A stretch of 64,000 nt of DNA from Mediterraneibacter catenae (GCF_008691045.1 NZ_VMSO01000008.1:1-64000), one strand, 5' to 3'. Shown: positions 44,158 to 53,923, numbered from the stretch's first letter. Made by a program: numbers and translations. The notes: generated by a model from the sequence alone, not told the origin.

Positions 44158-46047
44158 ATGACCAACAAAGAACTTGCAGCAAAAATAATTGCAAATGTGG
44201 GCGGCGAGCAGAACATTTCTATACTGACGCACTGCGCCACACGTCTGAGATTTAACTTGAAAGATAACAATAAAGCCGATCTTGAGGCGCTGAAGAAACT
44301 TGACGGCGTTCTGACCGCCCAGATCAAGAGCGGACAGCTTCAGGTCGTTATCGGGGCCAAGGTAAATGCGGTCTTTGATGAAGTATCCGCTCAGGTACAT
44401 ATTACGGAAGGTGAGGCAGCTGTCACGGAACCTTCGAAAAATAAAGTGAGCGCCGTCATTGAAACCATTTCCGGTATCTTCGCGCCTACACTGTCTGTCC
44501 TGATCGGATGTGGTATGTTCAAGGCAATCGTTTCCCTGATCACAGGGTTGGAACTTCTGCCGTCAGATAATGATTTTGTAACTCTTCTCTCTATGATCGG
44601 AGATCTCATATTCTACTTCTTCCCGTTCTTCCTTGCGGTCAGCGCGGCCAAAAAGTTCCGGGTAAACGAATATATGGCTCTGGCTCTGGCAGCTGCCTAT
44701 ATGTATCCGACGATCATAAACGGAGCCGCCGCGGCTGAGGAAACCGGTGTGACCGGACTGAATATTCTGGGGATAACGGTTCCCTTTATAAGTTACAGTT
44801 CTACCGTGATCCCGATCATCCTTTCCGTCTGGGTATTAAGCCTGATCTATAAACGGATCGACAGGCTGGTCCCTGATTTTCTCAAGATCCTGCTTACATC
44901 CATGATCGTCCTGTTTATCATGGTACCGGTGGAACTGATCATTCTCGGACCTATCGGATCTTACGCAGGAACTTATATCGCCCAGTTTATGGACTGGTTC
45001 TACTCCATAGGCGGATTTGTCGCTGCTGCACTTCTGGGCGGCACCCGTTCTCTTCTTACAATGATGGGAATGCATTACGCCCTTGCGCCGCTGCAGATCC
45101 AACAGATCGCAGAAACCGGCATTTCCACGCTCCTTGTCAGCGCACTGACGGCAAACTTTGCCCAGGGCGGATCCGCTTTCGGCGCCTTCCTTGCTCTGAA
45201 GGATAAACAGATGAAGTCGGTTGCAGCCAGCGCGTCTCTTTCTGCTGTGCTCGGTATCACTGAACCGGCTATGTACGGTGTCAACCTGAGATATAAACGT
45301 CCGTTTGGTATTGCTATGGCTTCCTCTGCTGTGGCTGCGGCATTCCTTTCCTTCTTCCACGCAGGAGCAATGGCATATGCACCTCCGGGAATCTTTACGA
45401 TCATTACTTATACGGCGGACAGTTTTGTATTCATTATCCTTGGCGCAGCACTTTCCTTCGGACTTGCCGCACTGCTCACCTTTTTCTTCGGCATTCCGAA
45501 AGAAGAAAATAAAGCTTCAAAAGAAGAAAAGACCATTGAAAATGAGAATGATCCTGAGGCAGATACTTTGCCGGACACATCTGCTGCCGCAGGCGCTGAA
45601 CTGACAGTTTATTCGCCGATCCACGGAAACGTGGTCCCGCTTTCTGAAGTTCCTGACGAAGCATTTGGCTCAGGGGCCATGGGACAGGGCGTAGGGATCG
45701 AGCCTGATGAAGGAAAAGTATATGCTCCATTTGACGGAACTGTAGAAATGGTATTCGACACAAAACATGCCATCGGCCTTACAAGCAGCGATGGGATCAG
45801 TCTGCTCATCCACGTCGGCCTGGATACGGTAGAACTGAACGGACAATATTTTACTGCGCATGTTTCTGCCGGAGATCCGATCAGAAGGGGACAGCTTCTT
45901 CTTGAATTTGACCTCGATAAAATCGCGGAAAAATATAAAACTGTAACGCCTGTCCTTGTGGTCAATACAGATGAATACGCATCTGTCAGCGGAATTTCAG
46001 GCATAAAAGCCGATAATGATACTCCTGTGATCAAGATCAACGCATGA
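44158..46047 (+). CDS. Beta-glucoside PTS transporter, EIIBCA
   Basis: A 629-residue membrane transporter that imports and phosphorylates beta-glucosides using phosphoenolpyruvate. Domain order: EIIB (1-85, active Cys in ISILTHCATRLRFNL), EIIC with about ten helices (about 100-450), a charged linker (EENKASKEEKTIENEN) and EIIA (about 480-629, active His in GISLLIHVGLDTVELNG). All three domains look complete, as in BglF/ArbF. AAAGGAATG precedes ATG 44158. Followed after 33 bases by the phospho-glucosidase gene. Confidence 0.96.
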   Translation: MTNKELAAKIIANVGGEQNISILTHCATRLRFNLKDNNKADLEALKKLDGVLTAQIKSGQLQVVIGAKVNAVFDEVSAQVHITEGEAAVTEPSKNKVSAVIETISGIFAPTLSVLIGCGMFKAIVSLITGLELLPSDNDFVTLLSMIGDLIFYFFPFFLAVSAAKKFRVNEYMALALAAAYMYPTIINGAAAAEETGVTGLNILGITVPFISYSSTVIPIILSVWVLSLIYKRIDRLVPDFLKILLTSMIVLFIMVPVELIILGPIGSYAGTYIAQFMDWFYSIGGFVAAALLGGTRSLLTMMGMHYALAPLQIQQIAETGISTLLVSALTANFAQGGSAFGAFLALKDKQMKSVAASASLSAVLGITEPAMYGVNLRYKRPFGIAMASSAVAAAFLSFFHAGAMAYAPPGIFTIITYTADSFVFIILGAALSFGLAALLTFFFGIPKEENKASKEEKTIENENDPEADTLPDTSAAAGAELTVYSPIHGNVVPLSEVPDEAFGSGAMGQGVGIEPDEGKVYAPFDGTVEMVFDTKHAIGLTSSDGISLLIHVGLDTVELNGQYFTAHVSAGDPIRRGQLLLEFDLDKIAEKYKTVTPVLVVNTDEYASVSGISGIKADNDTPVIKINA

Positions 46048-47541
<1,494 letters not shown>

Positions 47542-47580
47542 AATCCGGTTAACAGGCGGGGCAGAATTAAACCGACAAAC

Positions 47581-47621
47581 AAAAACAGCGTAGAATTTTG
47601 ATGTTTCTACGCTGTTTTTTT
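47581..47621 (+). terminator. Terminator of the PTS operon
   Basis: A 15-bp arm (47581-47595) pairs with 47605-47619, ending in T7. It lies 40 bases after the phospho-glucosidase stop. Confidence 0.88.
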
Positions 47622-47622
47622 C

Positions 47623-47673
47623 GCCTGCTCTGCTGTATTCTGCGCCATAACGCCCACCAGCGCATGGGGCACA
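47623..47673 (-). pseudogene. 3' fragment of an aldo-keto reductase gene
   Basis: These 51 bases match 50318-50368, part of the coding end of the intact aldo-keto reductase, at all but one position (ALVGVMAQNTAEQAK). No start, no body and no stop of the gene remain. It is a short duplicated scrap directly after the PTS terminator. Confidence 0.85.
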
Positions 47674-47703
47674 ACTACCCCTGAAATTTATCCTGTAACC
47701 AAG

Positions 47704-47742
47704 GGAGCCATAAAGCCTTATATATAACGGCTTTGTGGCTCC
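47704..47742. repeat. Isolated hairpin
   Basis: A 14-bp inverted repeat (47704-47717 with 47729-47742, 13 of 14 matching) without a T-run. The remaining bases up to 47880 hold nothing I recognise. Confidence 0.5.
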
Positions 47743-47880
47743 TCTGATGTCTGTTAAGTGTCAAAGACAGGATTATAACGGATTTTTGCGGAATGCTCAA
47801 GACATGGGGGAAACTCTCAGACATTCGCCTGAAGTTCCTGTGCTGCCACGCTTTCGCTCGGAGTGGAGCGCAGCGGGCGC

Positions 47881-48096
47881 TTAGTCCAGACTGATGGCAG
47901 TGAAATACCCCTCTTCCACTGCGTTGATGAATTTCGCAGGCCGTTTAGCGTCGCCAATGACAGTGACATCATAGCCTCTGTCTTTCAGGGCTCGGGCCAG
48001 ATCGCCGCCAGCGGAGCGCTGGCCGACTGCCGGTATCACCAGGTCAGCATTCACAGCCTTTTCCACTTCTTTAGCATCGGCTTTGCAATTCTCCAG
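47881..48096 (-). pseudogene. C-terminal fragment of an FAD-dependent oxidoreductase
   Basis: About 70 residues ending in a stop at 47881: EVEKAVNADLVIPAVGQRSA, then GYDVTVIGDAKRPAKFINAV. This is the end of the NAD/FAD domain of 2,4-dienoyl-CoA reductase-like enzymes, as at the end of the intact enzyme at 40961. The first roughly 600 residues are absent. It abuts a TetR fragment running the other way, suggesting a former divergent oxidoreductase/TetR locus now deleted in the middle. Confidence 0.7.
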
Positions 48097-48097
48097 A

Positions 48098-48307
48098 GAA
48101 ACCTTGCAGTATTATATCAGGCAGATAGAATCTCAGAAGGGGGAACCTGTCCCTGAGAGCCTTCGCATCCAGGCCATTTTCTTTACAGATGGTATTACAG
48201 CTCTGTACACCAACTGGCTTCAGAAAAAAATCAAGGTCACTCCCCAGCAGCTTGTGGATATTGCGTTTCAATGTATGCCTGTGGAAATGGCCCGCTATTT
48301 TCTATAA
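48098..48307 (+). pseudogene. C-terminal fragment of a TetR-type regulator
   Basis: Reads LQYYIRQIESQKGEPVPESL, then IQAIFFTDGITALYTNWLQK and FQCMPVEMARYFL to a stop at 48305-48307. The GITALYTNWLQKK pattern is the C-terminal dimer helix of TetR regulators; the DNA-binding head is missing. A TTG-initiated frame can be drawn from 48083, but there is no ribosome site. Confidence 0.65.
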
Positions 48308-48400
48308 ACGGCAGGACTGTTCTTCTGTAAGATAATCCATCGGAACACTTTGACAAACATGTCTGTATTGTTCCGCTAATTCAGGATATTTCAAACGGTT
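48302..48400 (-). pseudogene. Short C-terminal coding scrap
   Basis: Thirty-two codons between an in-frame stop at 48401-48403 and a stop at 48302-48304 read NRLKYPELAEQYRHVCQSVP, then MDYLTEEQSCRL. The composition is protein-like, but there is no start. It overlaps the end of the TetR fragment on the other strand. Family not recognised. Confidence 0.35.
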
Positions 48401-48411
48401 TCAGATTCTTG

Positions 48412-48799
48412 TCATTTTTTCCTTGCCAGAAACGCCGCTGTGACCGCAGACGCCACCGGCACTGTGATAACGATACCGAATGTTCCACAGATTCCCTGAG
48501 CGATCTCGATCGTCAGATAGTTCGAATTAAAGAGCTGGTTGAACTGTACCTGATAGGACAGAAATACAAGCAGCGTGATAAACGCACTTCCTATAAACGC
48601 AAGGATCAGCGTATTGGTCATCGTGCCGATCATGTCCTTTCCCATCTCGATCCCGGACAGAAACAGTTCCTTCATCTTCAGCCCGAACTGTTACATAAGC
48701 GCCTGGAGCGGCATTACCGACCGCAAAGCTTCCGCCAAGGACAAATGCCATAGCTGTCAGGCCGACCTTCACTCTGCGATTAACTTTTCTCATCGCCAT
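48412..48799 (-). pseudogene. YibE/F-family remnant with a foreign N-terminal piece
   Basis: The 3' part (48412-48675) encodes the end of a YibE/F membrane protein: KELFLSGIEMGKDMIGTMTN, LAFIGSAFITLLVFLSYQVQ, then the last helix and FLARKK. The 5' part (48799 to about 48676) starts MAMRKVNRRVKVGLTAMAFV in another frame, with a stop between the two frames. The roughly 300 residues of the normal protein are missing, so this is a deletion product and not a functional gene. Confidence 0.7.
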
Positions 48800-48977
48800 A
48801 AAAACTTAAACCTCCTTATTCTGTCTGCGGCTCACTACATTGGAACCCGAAAGTATTTTATCGTCTCAAAAAAGAGGTTCAATATTATTTGCAGTCATTT
48901 AAAATACTTTACAAATATTTGACTTGGCCGTTACAAAACTACCATTCCCTTATTCATAAAAACACCCGGGGATCATA

Positions 48978-49006
48978 TTGATTTTAGAACTATTCCCGGA
49001 TATAAT
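48978..49006 (+). promoter_or_regulatory. Promoter of the repeat lipoprotein gene
   Basis: TTGATT (48978-48983) and a perfect TATAAT (49001-49006) with 17-base spacing, about 120 bases before the start codon. Confidence 0.75.
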
Positions 49007-49125
49007 GATAGCGTCAGTGTACAAGGGGCAACACGCTCCAAACCGCGTAATTTCGGTTGTTTCCGGAATTGCTCACATTCACGCGGGCCTTTCAAAAAAT
49101 GCAGAAAGAAGGAGAAACAAAATCT

Positions 49126-49752
49126 ATGAAAAAGAAACTTATTGTAATCATGCTGGCCGGGATGCTTGCTGTATCCACTGCTGCCTGCGGCGGATCCGGC
49201 GATGATTCATCTGCAGATAACGCACAGGAAACAGATAAAGGAGGAGATTCCTCTTCAGAAAAAAATATTGAGATCCAGACTGGTCAGTACGCTGCAGGCA
49301 TGTACAAGATTGGAACAGATATGCCTGCCGGTACATATCTGGTAACAGGAGATGAAGGCTATGTTGAAGTATCCAGCGATTCTTCAGGAGAGCTGGATTC
49401 TGTCCTCACGAACGACACTTTCACAGACCGCACTTATATAACCGTTTCTGACGGACAGTATCTTCAGTTCGAAGGAACAGCAACCCCGGCAGATGACGCG
49501 CCTGCCTACGAAGCAGAAGACGGTTACTATCCGGAAGGAAAATATCTTGTAGGAAAGGATATCCCGGCCGGGGAATATAACATATCGGTAGTTGAAAACA
49601 GCGATCTTGATTATGGGTATGTAGAGATTTCCTCCGATGCCAGCGGATCTGTAGACGCTATTATTTCCAGTGAAAATATCGAAACTAACATTTACCGTAC
49701 TGTTGAAGACGGACAGTTTCTGAAAATGGTCGGAGCTGAGATCAAAGGATAA
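49126..49752 (+). CDS. Lipoprotein with two internal repeats
   Basis: The start at ATG 49126 (GAAGGAG before it) gives 208 residues. The signal peptide MKKKLIVIMLAGMLAVSTAAC ends in lipobox TAAC. After an acidic linker come two similar units of about 70 residues. The first holds YAAGMYKIGTDMPAGTYLVT, the second YYPEGKYLVGKDIPAGEYNI; each continues to a GYVE(V/I)SSD segment and a closing DGQ(Y/F)L strand. The unit resembles small beta domains common in Bacillota surface proteins. The gene is intact although both flanks are gene debris. Confidence 0.8.
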   Translation: MKKKLIVIMLAGMLAVSTAACGGSGDDSSADNAQETDKGGDSSSEKNIEIQTGQYAAGMYKIGTDMPAGTYLVTGDEGYVEVSSDSSGELDSVLTNDTFTDRTYITVSDGQYLQFEGTATPADDAPAYEAEDGYYPEGKYLVGKDIPAGEYNISVVENSDLDYGYVEISSDASGSVDAIISSENIETNIYRTVEDGQFLKMVGAEIKG

Positions 49753-49760
49753 TCCATGAC

Positions 49761-49794
49761 AGAAGTGGCATGCCGCATGCGGCATGCCACTTCT
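49761..49794. repeat. Perfect 34-bp palindrome
   Basis: Positions 49761-49777 and 49778-49794 are exact reverse complements with no loop, centred on GCATGC repeats. It lies 9 bases after the lipoprotein stop and may act as a terminator in RNA, but lacks a T-run. Confidence 0.8.
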
Positions 49795-49836
49795 ATGGTA
49801 GTCTTTCCTACAGTTTTTCATGAACGATCCTGCATT

Positions 49837-49956
49837 TCAAGAATCCATCAGTTCTTTTATAAAACCTGTTTTATCGATATAGTAGAAGCCCTCTGTACGT
49901 ATTTTTCTGAATCTTTCATTTCCAACCGGAAGTTTTTTCGCGATATTATCTTTCAT
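49837..49956 (-). pseudogene. N-terminal fragment of an AAA-ATPase-like (PF09820-type) gene
   Basis: Starts at ATG 49956 with a good ribosome site (AAGGAAGG) and reads MKDNIAKKLPVGNERFRKIR, then TEGFYYIDKTGFIKELMDS before a stop at 49837. The phrase 'LPxGxxxFxKIRTEGFYYxDKT' is the signature opening of AAA-ATPase-like/PDDEXK_9 proteins, normally about 500-600 residues. Only 39 residues remain. Confidence 0.8.
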
Positions 49957-50043
49957 TCTGCCACCTTCCTTCTACGGATGCTTTTCTGCTATTATACATC
50001 AGGAGCGGGAAGAATGAACCCCATATTGGCTTCCGCCTGTTGT

Positions 50044-50150
50044 TTAAACAGAAATCCTGTCCAGTTTTGAGACAAGATGAGAATCTGCCCCAATCCCATA
50101 CAGATGCGTGATATATTTAATTCTGAATTCCCGAATCTCGCATATTTCAT
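50044..50150 (-). pseudogene. Aldo-keto reductase 5' end fused to an oxidoreductase scrap
   Basis: From ATG 50150 the frame reads MKYARFGNSELNISRICMG, nearly identical to the start of the intact reductase at 51312. At about 50088 the match ends. In a neighbouring frame ADSHLVSKLDR follows, which resembles ADPYLVSKLEK of the Old Yellow Enzyme gene at 40961 (DNA at 41912-41945). The join is a deletion or recombination scar. Confidence 0.75.
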
Positions 50151-50257
50151 TATGAATCAGCCTCCATCTCTGCGATAGTTTCTAAATAGTGATGTACACG
50201 GCAGAGATTCCCGAAAGCGACCGCTTTCTCAGGTATTGATCTTGTTACTACGCTTCC
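50150..50257 (-). pseudogene. Acetyltransferase 3' end fused to a flavodoxin end
   Basis: The frame GSVVTRSIPEKAVAFGN, then CRVHHYLE matches the end of the intact acetyltransferase at 53924-54514. It then turns into TIAEME and EADS*, which match the flavodoxin at 51312-52010 (DTIAEMEPEAE and its last residues EEADS). The stop overlaps the next ATG as TAATG, exactly as at the intact flavodoxin/reductase junction. Confidence 0.75.
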
Positions 50258-50274
50258 GATAAAATCAATCTTTT

Positions 50275-51312
50275 TTACAGTTTCTGATTGCCCGTAGACC
50301 AGACATGTTTTTCCTTTGCCTGCTCTGCTGTATTCTGCGCCATAACGCCCACCAGCGCGTGGGGCACATACGGTTCTTCCAGATAATCGATCTCTTCCCT
50401 GGTCAGGCACAGGTCAGCCGCCTTTGCCATTCCCTCCACATGGGAGAGCTTCGTGGCGCCCACGATGGGGGCAGTCACCTTTGTGAGCAGCCATGCAAGG
50501 GAGATTTCTGTCATGGACACGCCGCGCTTCTCTGCCAGTTCCGCCACCCGCGCTATGATCACACTGTCCTCATCGGCTGTGCCGTTGTATTTCAGCTTTG
50601 CATAGTCGTCTTCCTGCAGCCTTTTTGATGTTTCTCCCGGCTTTTTGGACAGCCTGCCGCCTGCCAGGGCGCTGTACGGCGTCATTGCGATATTGTCTTC
50701 CCGGCAGAGTTTCGCCATCTCCCGTTCTTCCTCGCGGAAGATCAGGTTGTAATGTCCCTGTATGGATACGAATTTCGCAAATCCTTCCCGCTCCGCCAGT
50801 GCATTTGCCTTTGCAAGCTGATACGCAAAGCAGTTGGAAATGCCGATATATCTTGCCTTTCCTTCTTTCACCACATTGTTTAATCCTTCCATGATGTCAT
50901 ACAGCGGCGTCGCGTAATCCCACATATGATAAATATAGAGATCCACATGGTCCATCCCGAGATTTTCCAGACTCTTGTTGATCATCCGTTCAATATGCTC
51001 CTGGGCCGGAACGCCCTGTTCGATTTCTTCCGGTGTGCGGGGAAGAAACTTTGTAGCAACTACCACTTCATCCCGTTTTGCATAATCCCACAGCGCCCTT
51101 CCCAGGTACTGCTCGCTTGTGCCGCTCTGGTATCCGATGGCAGTGTCGTAAAAATTGATCCCGGATTCCAGACCTTTGCGGATGATTTCCCGGGTATGCT
51201 CCTCATCGATGGTCCACGTATGCTGCCCGTTCTTTGCGTCCCCGAAACCCATGCATCCCATACAGATGCGTGATACATTTAACTCAGAATTTCCTAATCT
51301 TGCATATTTCAT
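50275..51312 (-). CDS. Aldo-keto reductase
   Basis: A 345-residue NADPH-dependent oxidoreductase of the aldo-keto reductase family, probably acting on small aldehydes or ketones. It opens ARLGNSELNVSRICMGCMGF. The catalytic Asp-Tyr-Lys-His set is visible as FYDTAIGY (Asp, Tyr), VVVATKF (Lys) and DLYIYHMWD (His). A C-terminal coenzyme-binding segment is present. The ATG at 51312 shares its A with the flavodoxin TAA stop (TAATG). It is the last gene of the flavin-reductase operon. Confidence 0.93.
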   Translation of the reverse strand: MKYARLGNSELNVSRICMGCMGFGDAKNGQHTWTIDEEHTREIIRKGLESGINFYDTAIGYQSGTSEQYLGRALWDYAKRDEVVVATKFLPRTPEEIEQGVPAQEHIERMINKSLENLGMDHVDLYIYHMWDYATPLYDIMEGLNNVVKEGKARYIGISNCFAYQLAKANALAEREGFAKFVSIQGHYNLIFREEEREMAKLCREDNIAMTPYSALAGGRLSKKPGETSKRLQEDDYAKLKYNGTADEDSVIIARVAELAEKRGVSMTEISLAWLLTKVTAPIVGATKLSHVEGMAKAADLCLTREEIDYLEEPYVPHALVGVMAQNTAEQAKEKHVWSTGNQKL

Positions 51313-52010
51313 TATGAATCAGCCTCCTCTGTCATACCGATACTGACAAGCCATTCTGCCACATCATCTGCACAGTCCTCCGTTTCTCCGTCTCCAAGGG
51401 AAAGTCCTTCTGTAATCTCTGCCTCCGGCTCCATCTCTGCGATGGTATCAAGGGAATCGGAAAATCCACTGCCGCCGCTTGTATTAAAGGGCACGACTGT
51501 CTTTCCGGAAAGGTCATACTCATCCAGAAATGTATACAGGATCATGGGCATATCTCCCCACCAGTTCGGGAAGCCGAGATAAACGGTATCATACCCGGAC
51601 AGATCCACAGTCTCTGCGATTGCCGGGCGGGCGTCGCTGCTCTGCTCCTCCTGTGCGATATCCAGAAGTTCATTGTAATCGTCCGTATAAGGCTCGGCCG
51701 GAACGATCTCAAACAGATCCGCACCGGTCTGTGCCTGGATTTCCTGGGCTACAGCCTCTGTATTGCCTGACCAGGAAAAGTAAGCGATCAACGCGGCGCC
51801 TTCTCTCGCTGCTGTATCTGTACCCTCTTCTTCTATGTCAGCTGTCTCTCCTGCGTCTGCATTTTCTTCTGTCTGCGTCTCTGTGCTCTCTTCGGTCTGA
51901 GTCTCCGTCTGCTCTTCTGTACCGGTTCCGTCGCTGCAAGCGGCAAGACTGAATACTGCAGTTCCCGCAAGCATGACCGAAAGAAGTCCTTTCAGCAATT
52001 TTGATTTCAT
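51312..52010 (-). CDS. Flavodoxin-fold lipoprotein
   Basis: The start is ATG 52010 (AGGAGG before it), giving 232 residues. Signal peptide with lipobox SLAAC; then an acidic, Thr/Glu-rich linker (TEEQTETQTEESTETQTEEN). A flavodoxin domain follows from about residue 75: FMN-phosphate loop AYFSWSGNTEAVAQEI, and YLGFPNWWGDMPMILYTFLD. Being lipid-anchored, it would carry electrons outside or at the membrane. It sits between the flavin reductase and the aldo-keto reductase. Confidence 0.88.
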   Translation of the reverse strand: MKSKLLKGLLSVMLAGTAVFSLAACSDGTGTEEQTETQTEESTETQTEENADAGETADIEEEGTDTAAREGAALIAYFSWSGNTEAVAQEIQAQTGADLFEIVPAEPYTDDYNELLDIAQEEQSSDARPAIAETVDLSGYDTVYLGFPNWWGDMPMILYTFLDEYDLSGKTVVPFNTSGGSGFSDSLDTIAEMEPEAEITEGLSLGDGETEDCADDVAEWLVSIGMTEEADS

Positions 52011-52049
52011 AAGCGTCCTCCTGACTTTTGCTTCTTTTCTCTCCATCTG

Positions 52050-52598
52050 TTATTGATCAAGGTTCATACATTTCCCTATGACATCCCCTGTACGGAGATA
52101 TTCGTAGGTGGGCATTTCGAAAAGAACCGGCTTCAATGTGCGGTAGTCAATTTTTCCTGCTTCATTTAAAACATTTTCTTCCGCATAAACGCCGTCTATT
52201 TTGCAGATAAAGCTCTCAAACCCTTCTGTTTCATAGATATCGTCTACCGTACAGTCCATCACCACCGGCGCCTCGTCGATGACCGGCGCCCCGGTCCCTT
52301 CGGTGTGGAACTGGAACATCTCTGACTTATCCACTTTATTTCCGCTGACACATCCGGTCCGGTCTGCTTTTTTCAGCATGGCTTCGTCTACAATATTCAC
52401 GGTCAGCGCCTTTGTCTCTTTGATTCCCTGATTGGTGTAATGGGGTTTTGCAAGGCTGACCATGATCCGGTCATGCCCGATGATCCCCACATGTCCCACC
52501 AGGACATAATTCGGCCTTCCGTGTACCATGGTTCCCACTACCACAAGCGGTGTGGGATAAAGCGCCAGACCTTTTCCAATATTTTTCTTCATGTTCAT
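52050..52598 (-). CDS. Flavin reductase-like (FMN-binding split-barrel) protein
   Basis: A 182-residue flavin-binding protein of the flavin reductase-like family. It has PTPLVVVGTMVHGRPNYVLV near the start, GHDRIMVSLAKPHYTNQGIK, and KADRTGCVSGNKVDKSEMFQ. It probably reduces or holds FMN for partner enzymes. GGAGG precedes the start; ATG 52598 or ATG 52592 are both possible. It is the first gene after the LysR-boxed promoter at 52637-52680. Confidence 0.88.
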   Translation of the reverse strand: MNMKKNIGKGLALYPTPLVVVGTMVHGRPNYVLVGHVGIIGHDRIMVSLAKPHYTNQGIKETKALTVNIVDEAMLKKADRTGCVSGNKVDKSEMFQFHTEGTGAPVIDEAPVVMDCTVDDIYETEGFESFICKIDGVYAEENVLNEAGKIDYRTLKPVLFEMPTYEYLRTGDVIGKCMNLDQ

Positions 52599-52636
52599 GC
52601 CTCCAATCCGGCAGGGGTTTTCCTGCCTATATGTAT

Positions 52637-52680
52637 ATTGTAAGAAGATTCTTCACTTAAGTCTAATACCTGTCGTTTAT
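52637..52680 (-). promoter_or_regulatory. LysR-boxed promoter of the flavin reductase/flavodoxin/reductase operon
   Basis: Minus strand: TAGACT (52660-52665) and TACAAT (52637-52642), 17 bases apart. The LTTR box ATACCTGTCGTTTAT (52666-52680; ATA-N9-TAT, T-N11-A) is directly upstream. A 14-bp core (52661-52674) is identical to the one before the acetyltransferase operon (54586-54599). Confidence 0.8.
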
Positions 52681-53405
52681 CATTTTTCATGCGTTTCAGG
52701 AATGATACTTCTTCTGCCCAATTTCAGTAAAATCACAGACAGATAATATGCGATCCAGATAAACAGCCCCAGCATAGACAGATAATCTATATAAAAAGAT
52801 ATCGGGGACTCGCTGTAATCCAGGAACACAAACTGTGTCCTCAGGAACATGTAAGTCGCCAGATTTCTTGTCACAAATACATACAGGCCGTAACCTGCAG
52901 TTAAAACGCCGGCAATCCGGAGTACCATACGGCGGATTCCGGAGCTCCTGTCCATCCCGAACATCTGCCGGAACCGCGCCAGCATCATGCCCCAGTGGAG
53001 TCCCAGATGGAAAGACATCAGTATGAATCCCCAGTAGCAGGCAGTCATGTGGATCAGCCTTGCTGCTCCCATCCCGCCGCTGATTGGAAGAAATGCGAAT
53101 ACATGCCGGGACATGATAATACCGCTTGCCGTCAGACAGATCATCACTGCAAAAAGCACCAGATCCATCGCACTCGTCAGGATACGAACCCCGGTATATT
53201 TCCCCCGGAACATGCTTTTGTACCAGGCGCCGTTCAGCACATGGTGGGCGATAAATAGCACAAGCATGAAAGCGCCCGCCCACTCATGAGCGGATTCTCC
53301 CCAAAGCTGATATCCCATCAAAAACAAAAGCGTCAGCGTCATCAGGATATCCACCGCAAATTTTGATTTTGATTTCTTCTTTATTTTTTTCTTCCCATTA
53401 TCCAT
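52680..53405 (-). CDS. DUF4405-type cytochrome-b-like membrane protein
   Basis: A 241-residue protein with about six membrane helices and histidines placed for heme b: AHEWAGAFMLVLFIAHHVLN, RLIHMTACYWGFILMSFHLGLH. This is the DUF4405 pattern, distantly like cytochrome b561 and formate-dehydrogenase gamma subunits. Probable role: passing electrons between the membrane and the flavodoxins. It overlaps the second flavodoxin gene by 8 bases. GAGGAAG lies before ATG 53405. Confidence 0.82.
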   Translation of the reverse strand: MDNGKKKIKKKSKSKFAVDILMTLTLLFLMGYQLWGESAHEWAGAFMLVLFIAHHVLNGAWYKSMFRGKYTGVRILTSAMDLVLFAVMICLTASGIIMSRHVFAFLPISGGMGAARLIHMTACYWGFILMSFHLGLHWGMMLARFRQMFGMDRSSGIRRMVLRIAGVLTAGYGLYVFVTRNLATYMFLRTQFVFLDYSESPISFYIDYLSMLGLFIWIAYYLSVILLKLGRRSIIPETHEK

Positions 53406-53913
53406 TACTTATCTTCCTCTCTGGCGGGAAATTTTGCTCCAGCCATCCCTGTACGATATGGAGTAACCTTTCACCGCTGTTTTCCAATACATACAGGCTG
53501 TTCTTCATGTCCGTTCCCGGGCATCTGCATCTCACAGCCTGTTCCATCCCCTTATCTTCTCCTCCGCAATGACTGAAAAAAGGAAGGATCACTTTCCCTG
53601 TCATATCACTTTTATCCAGCCAGGCAGCCAGGGGAGGAGCGATCGTTCCACACCAGTTGGGCGAACCGGCAAAGACAATATCATATCCAACGGCGCTTTC
53701 CGTTATGGGAAGCAGCGCAGGCAGCTTTCCTGATCTGTTTTCCTCTCTCACCTGTTTCAAAAGGCTTTCAAAATCTGCCGGATAAGGCTGTCTCGGATAA
53801 ATCTGGCTGATCCTTCCGCCTGTCTGTCTCTGTATCTCTTCTGCAATCCTGCGGGTTTTCCCGGAATAGGAATAATACACGATCAAAATATTTTCTTTCA
53901 TATATGTATTCAT
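53398..53913 (-). CDS. Flavodoxin
   Basis: A 171-residue cytoplasmic flavodoxin-like protein: ILIVYYSYSGKTRRIAEEIQ (FMN-phosphate loop), then GSPNWCGTIAPPLAAWLDKS and ILPFFSHCGGEDKGMEQAVR. It is shorter and lacks the signal peptide of the flavodoxin at 51312. Two starts (ATG 53913 and ATG 53901) are possible. It is placed between the acetyltransferase and the DUF4405 gene in one operon. Confidence 0.88.
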   Translation of the reverse strand: MNTYMKENILIVYYSYSGKTRRIAEEIQRQTGGRISQIYPRQPYPADFESLLKQVREENRSGKLPALLPITESAVGYDIVFAGSPNWCGTIAPPLAAWLDKSDMTGKVILPFFSHCGGEDKGMEQAVRCRCPGTDMKNSLYVLENSGERLLHIVQGWLEQNFPPERKISNG

Positions 53914-53923
53914 CCTTTATCTC

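Noticed and set aside
47881-48066. 61-codon frame as a stand-alone small protein
   Set aside because: It is the C-terminal end of an oxidoreductase, extends upstream without a start codon and has no ribosome site; called a remnant.
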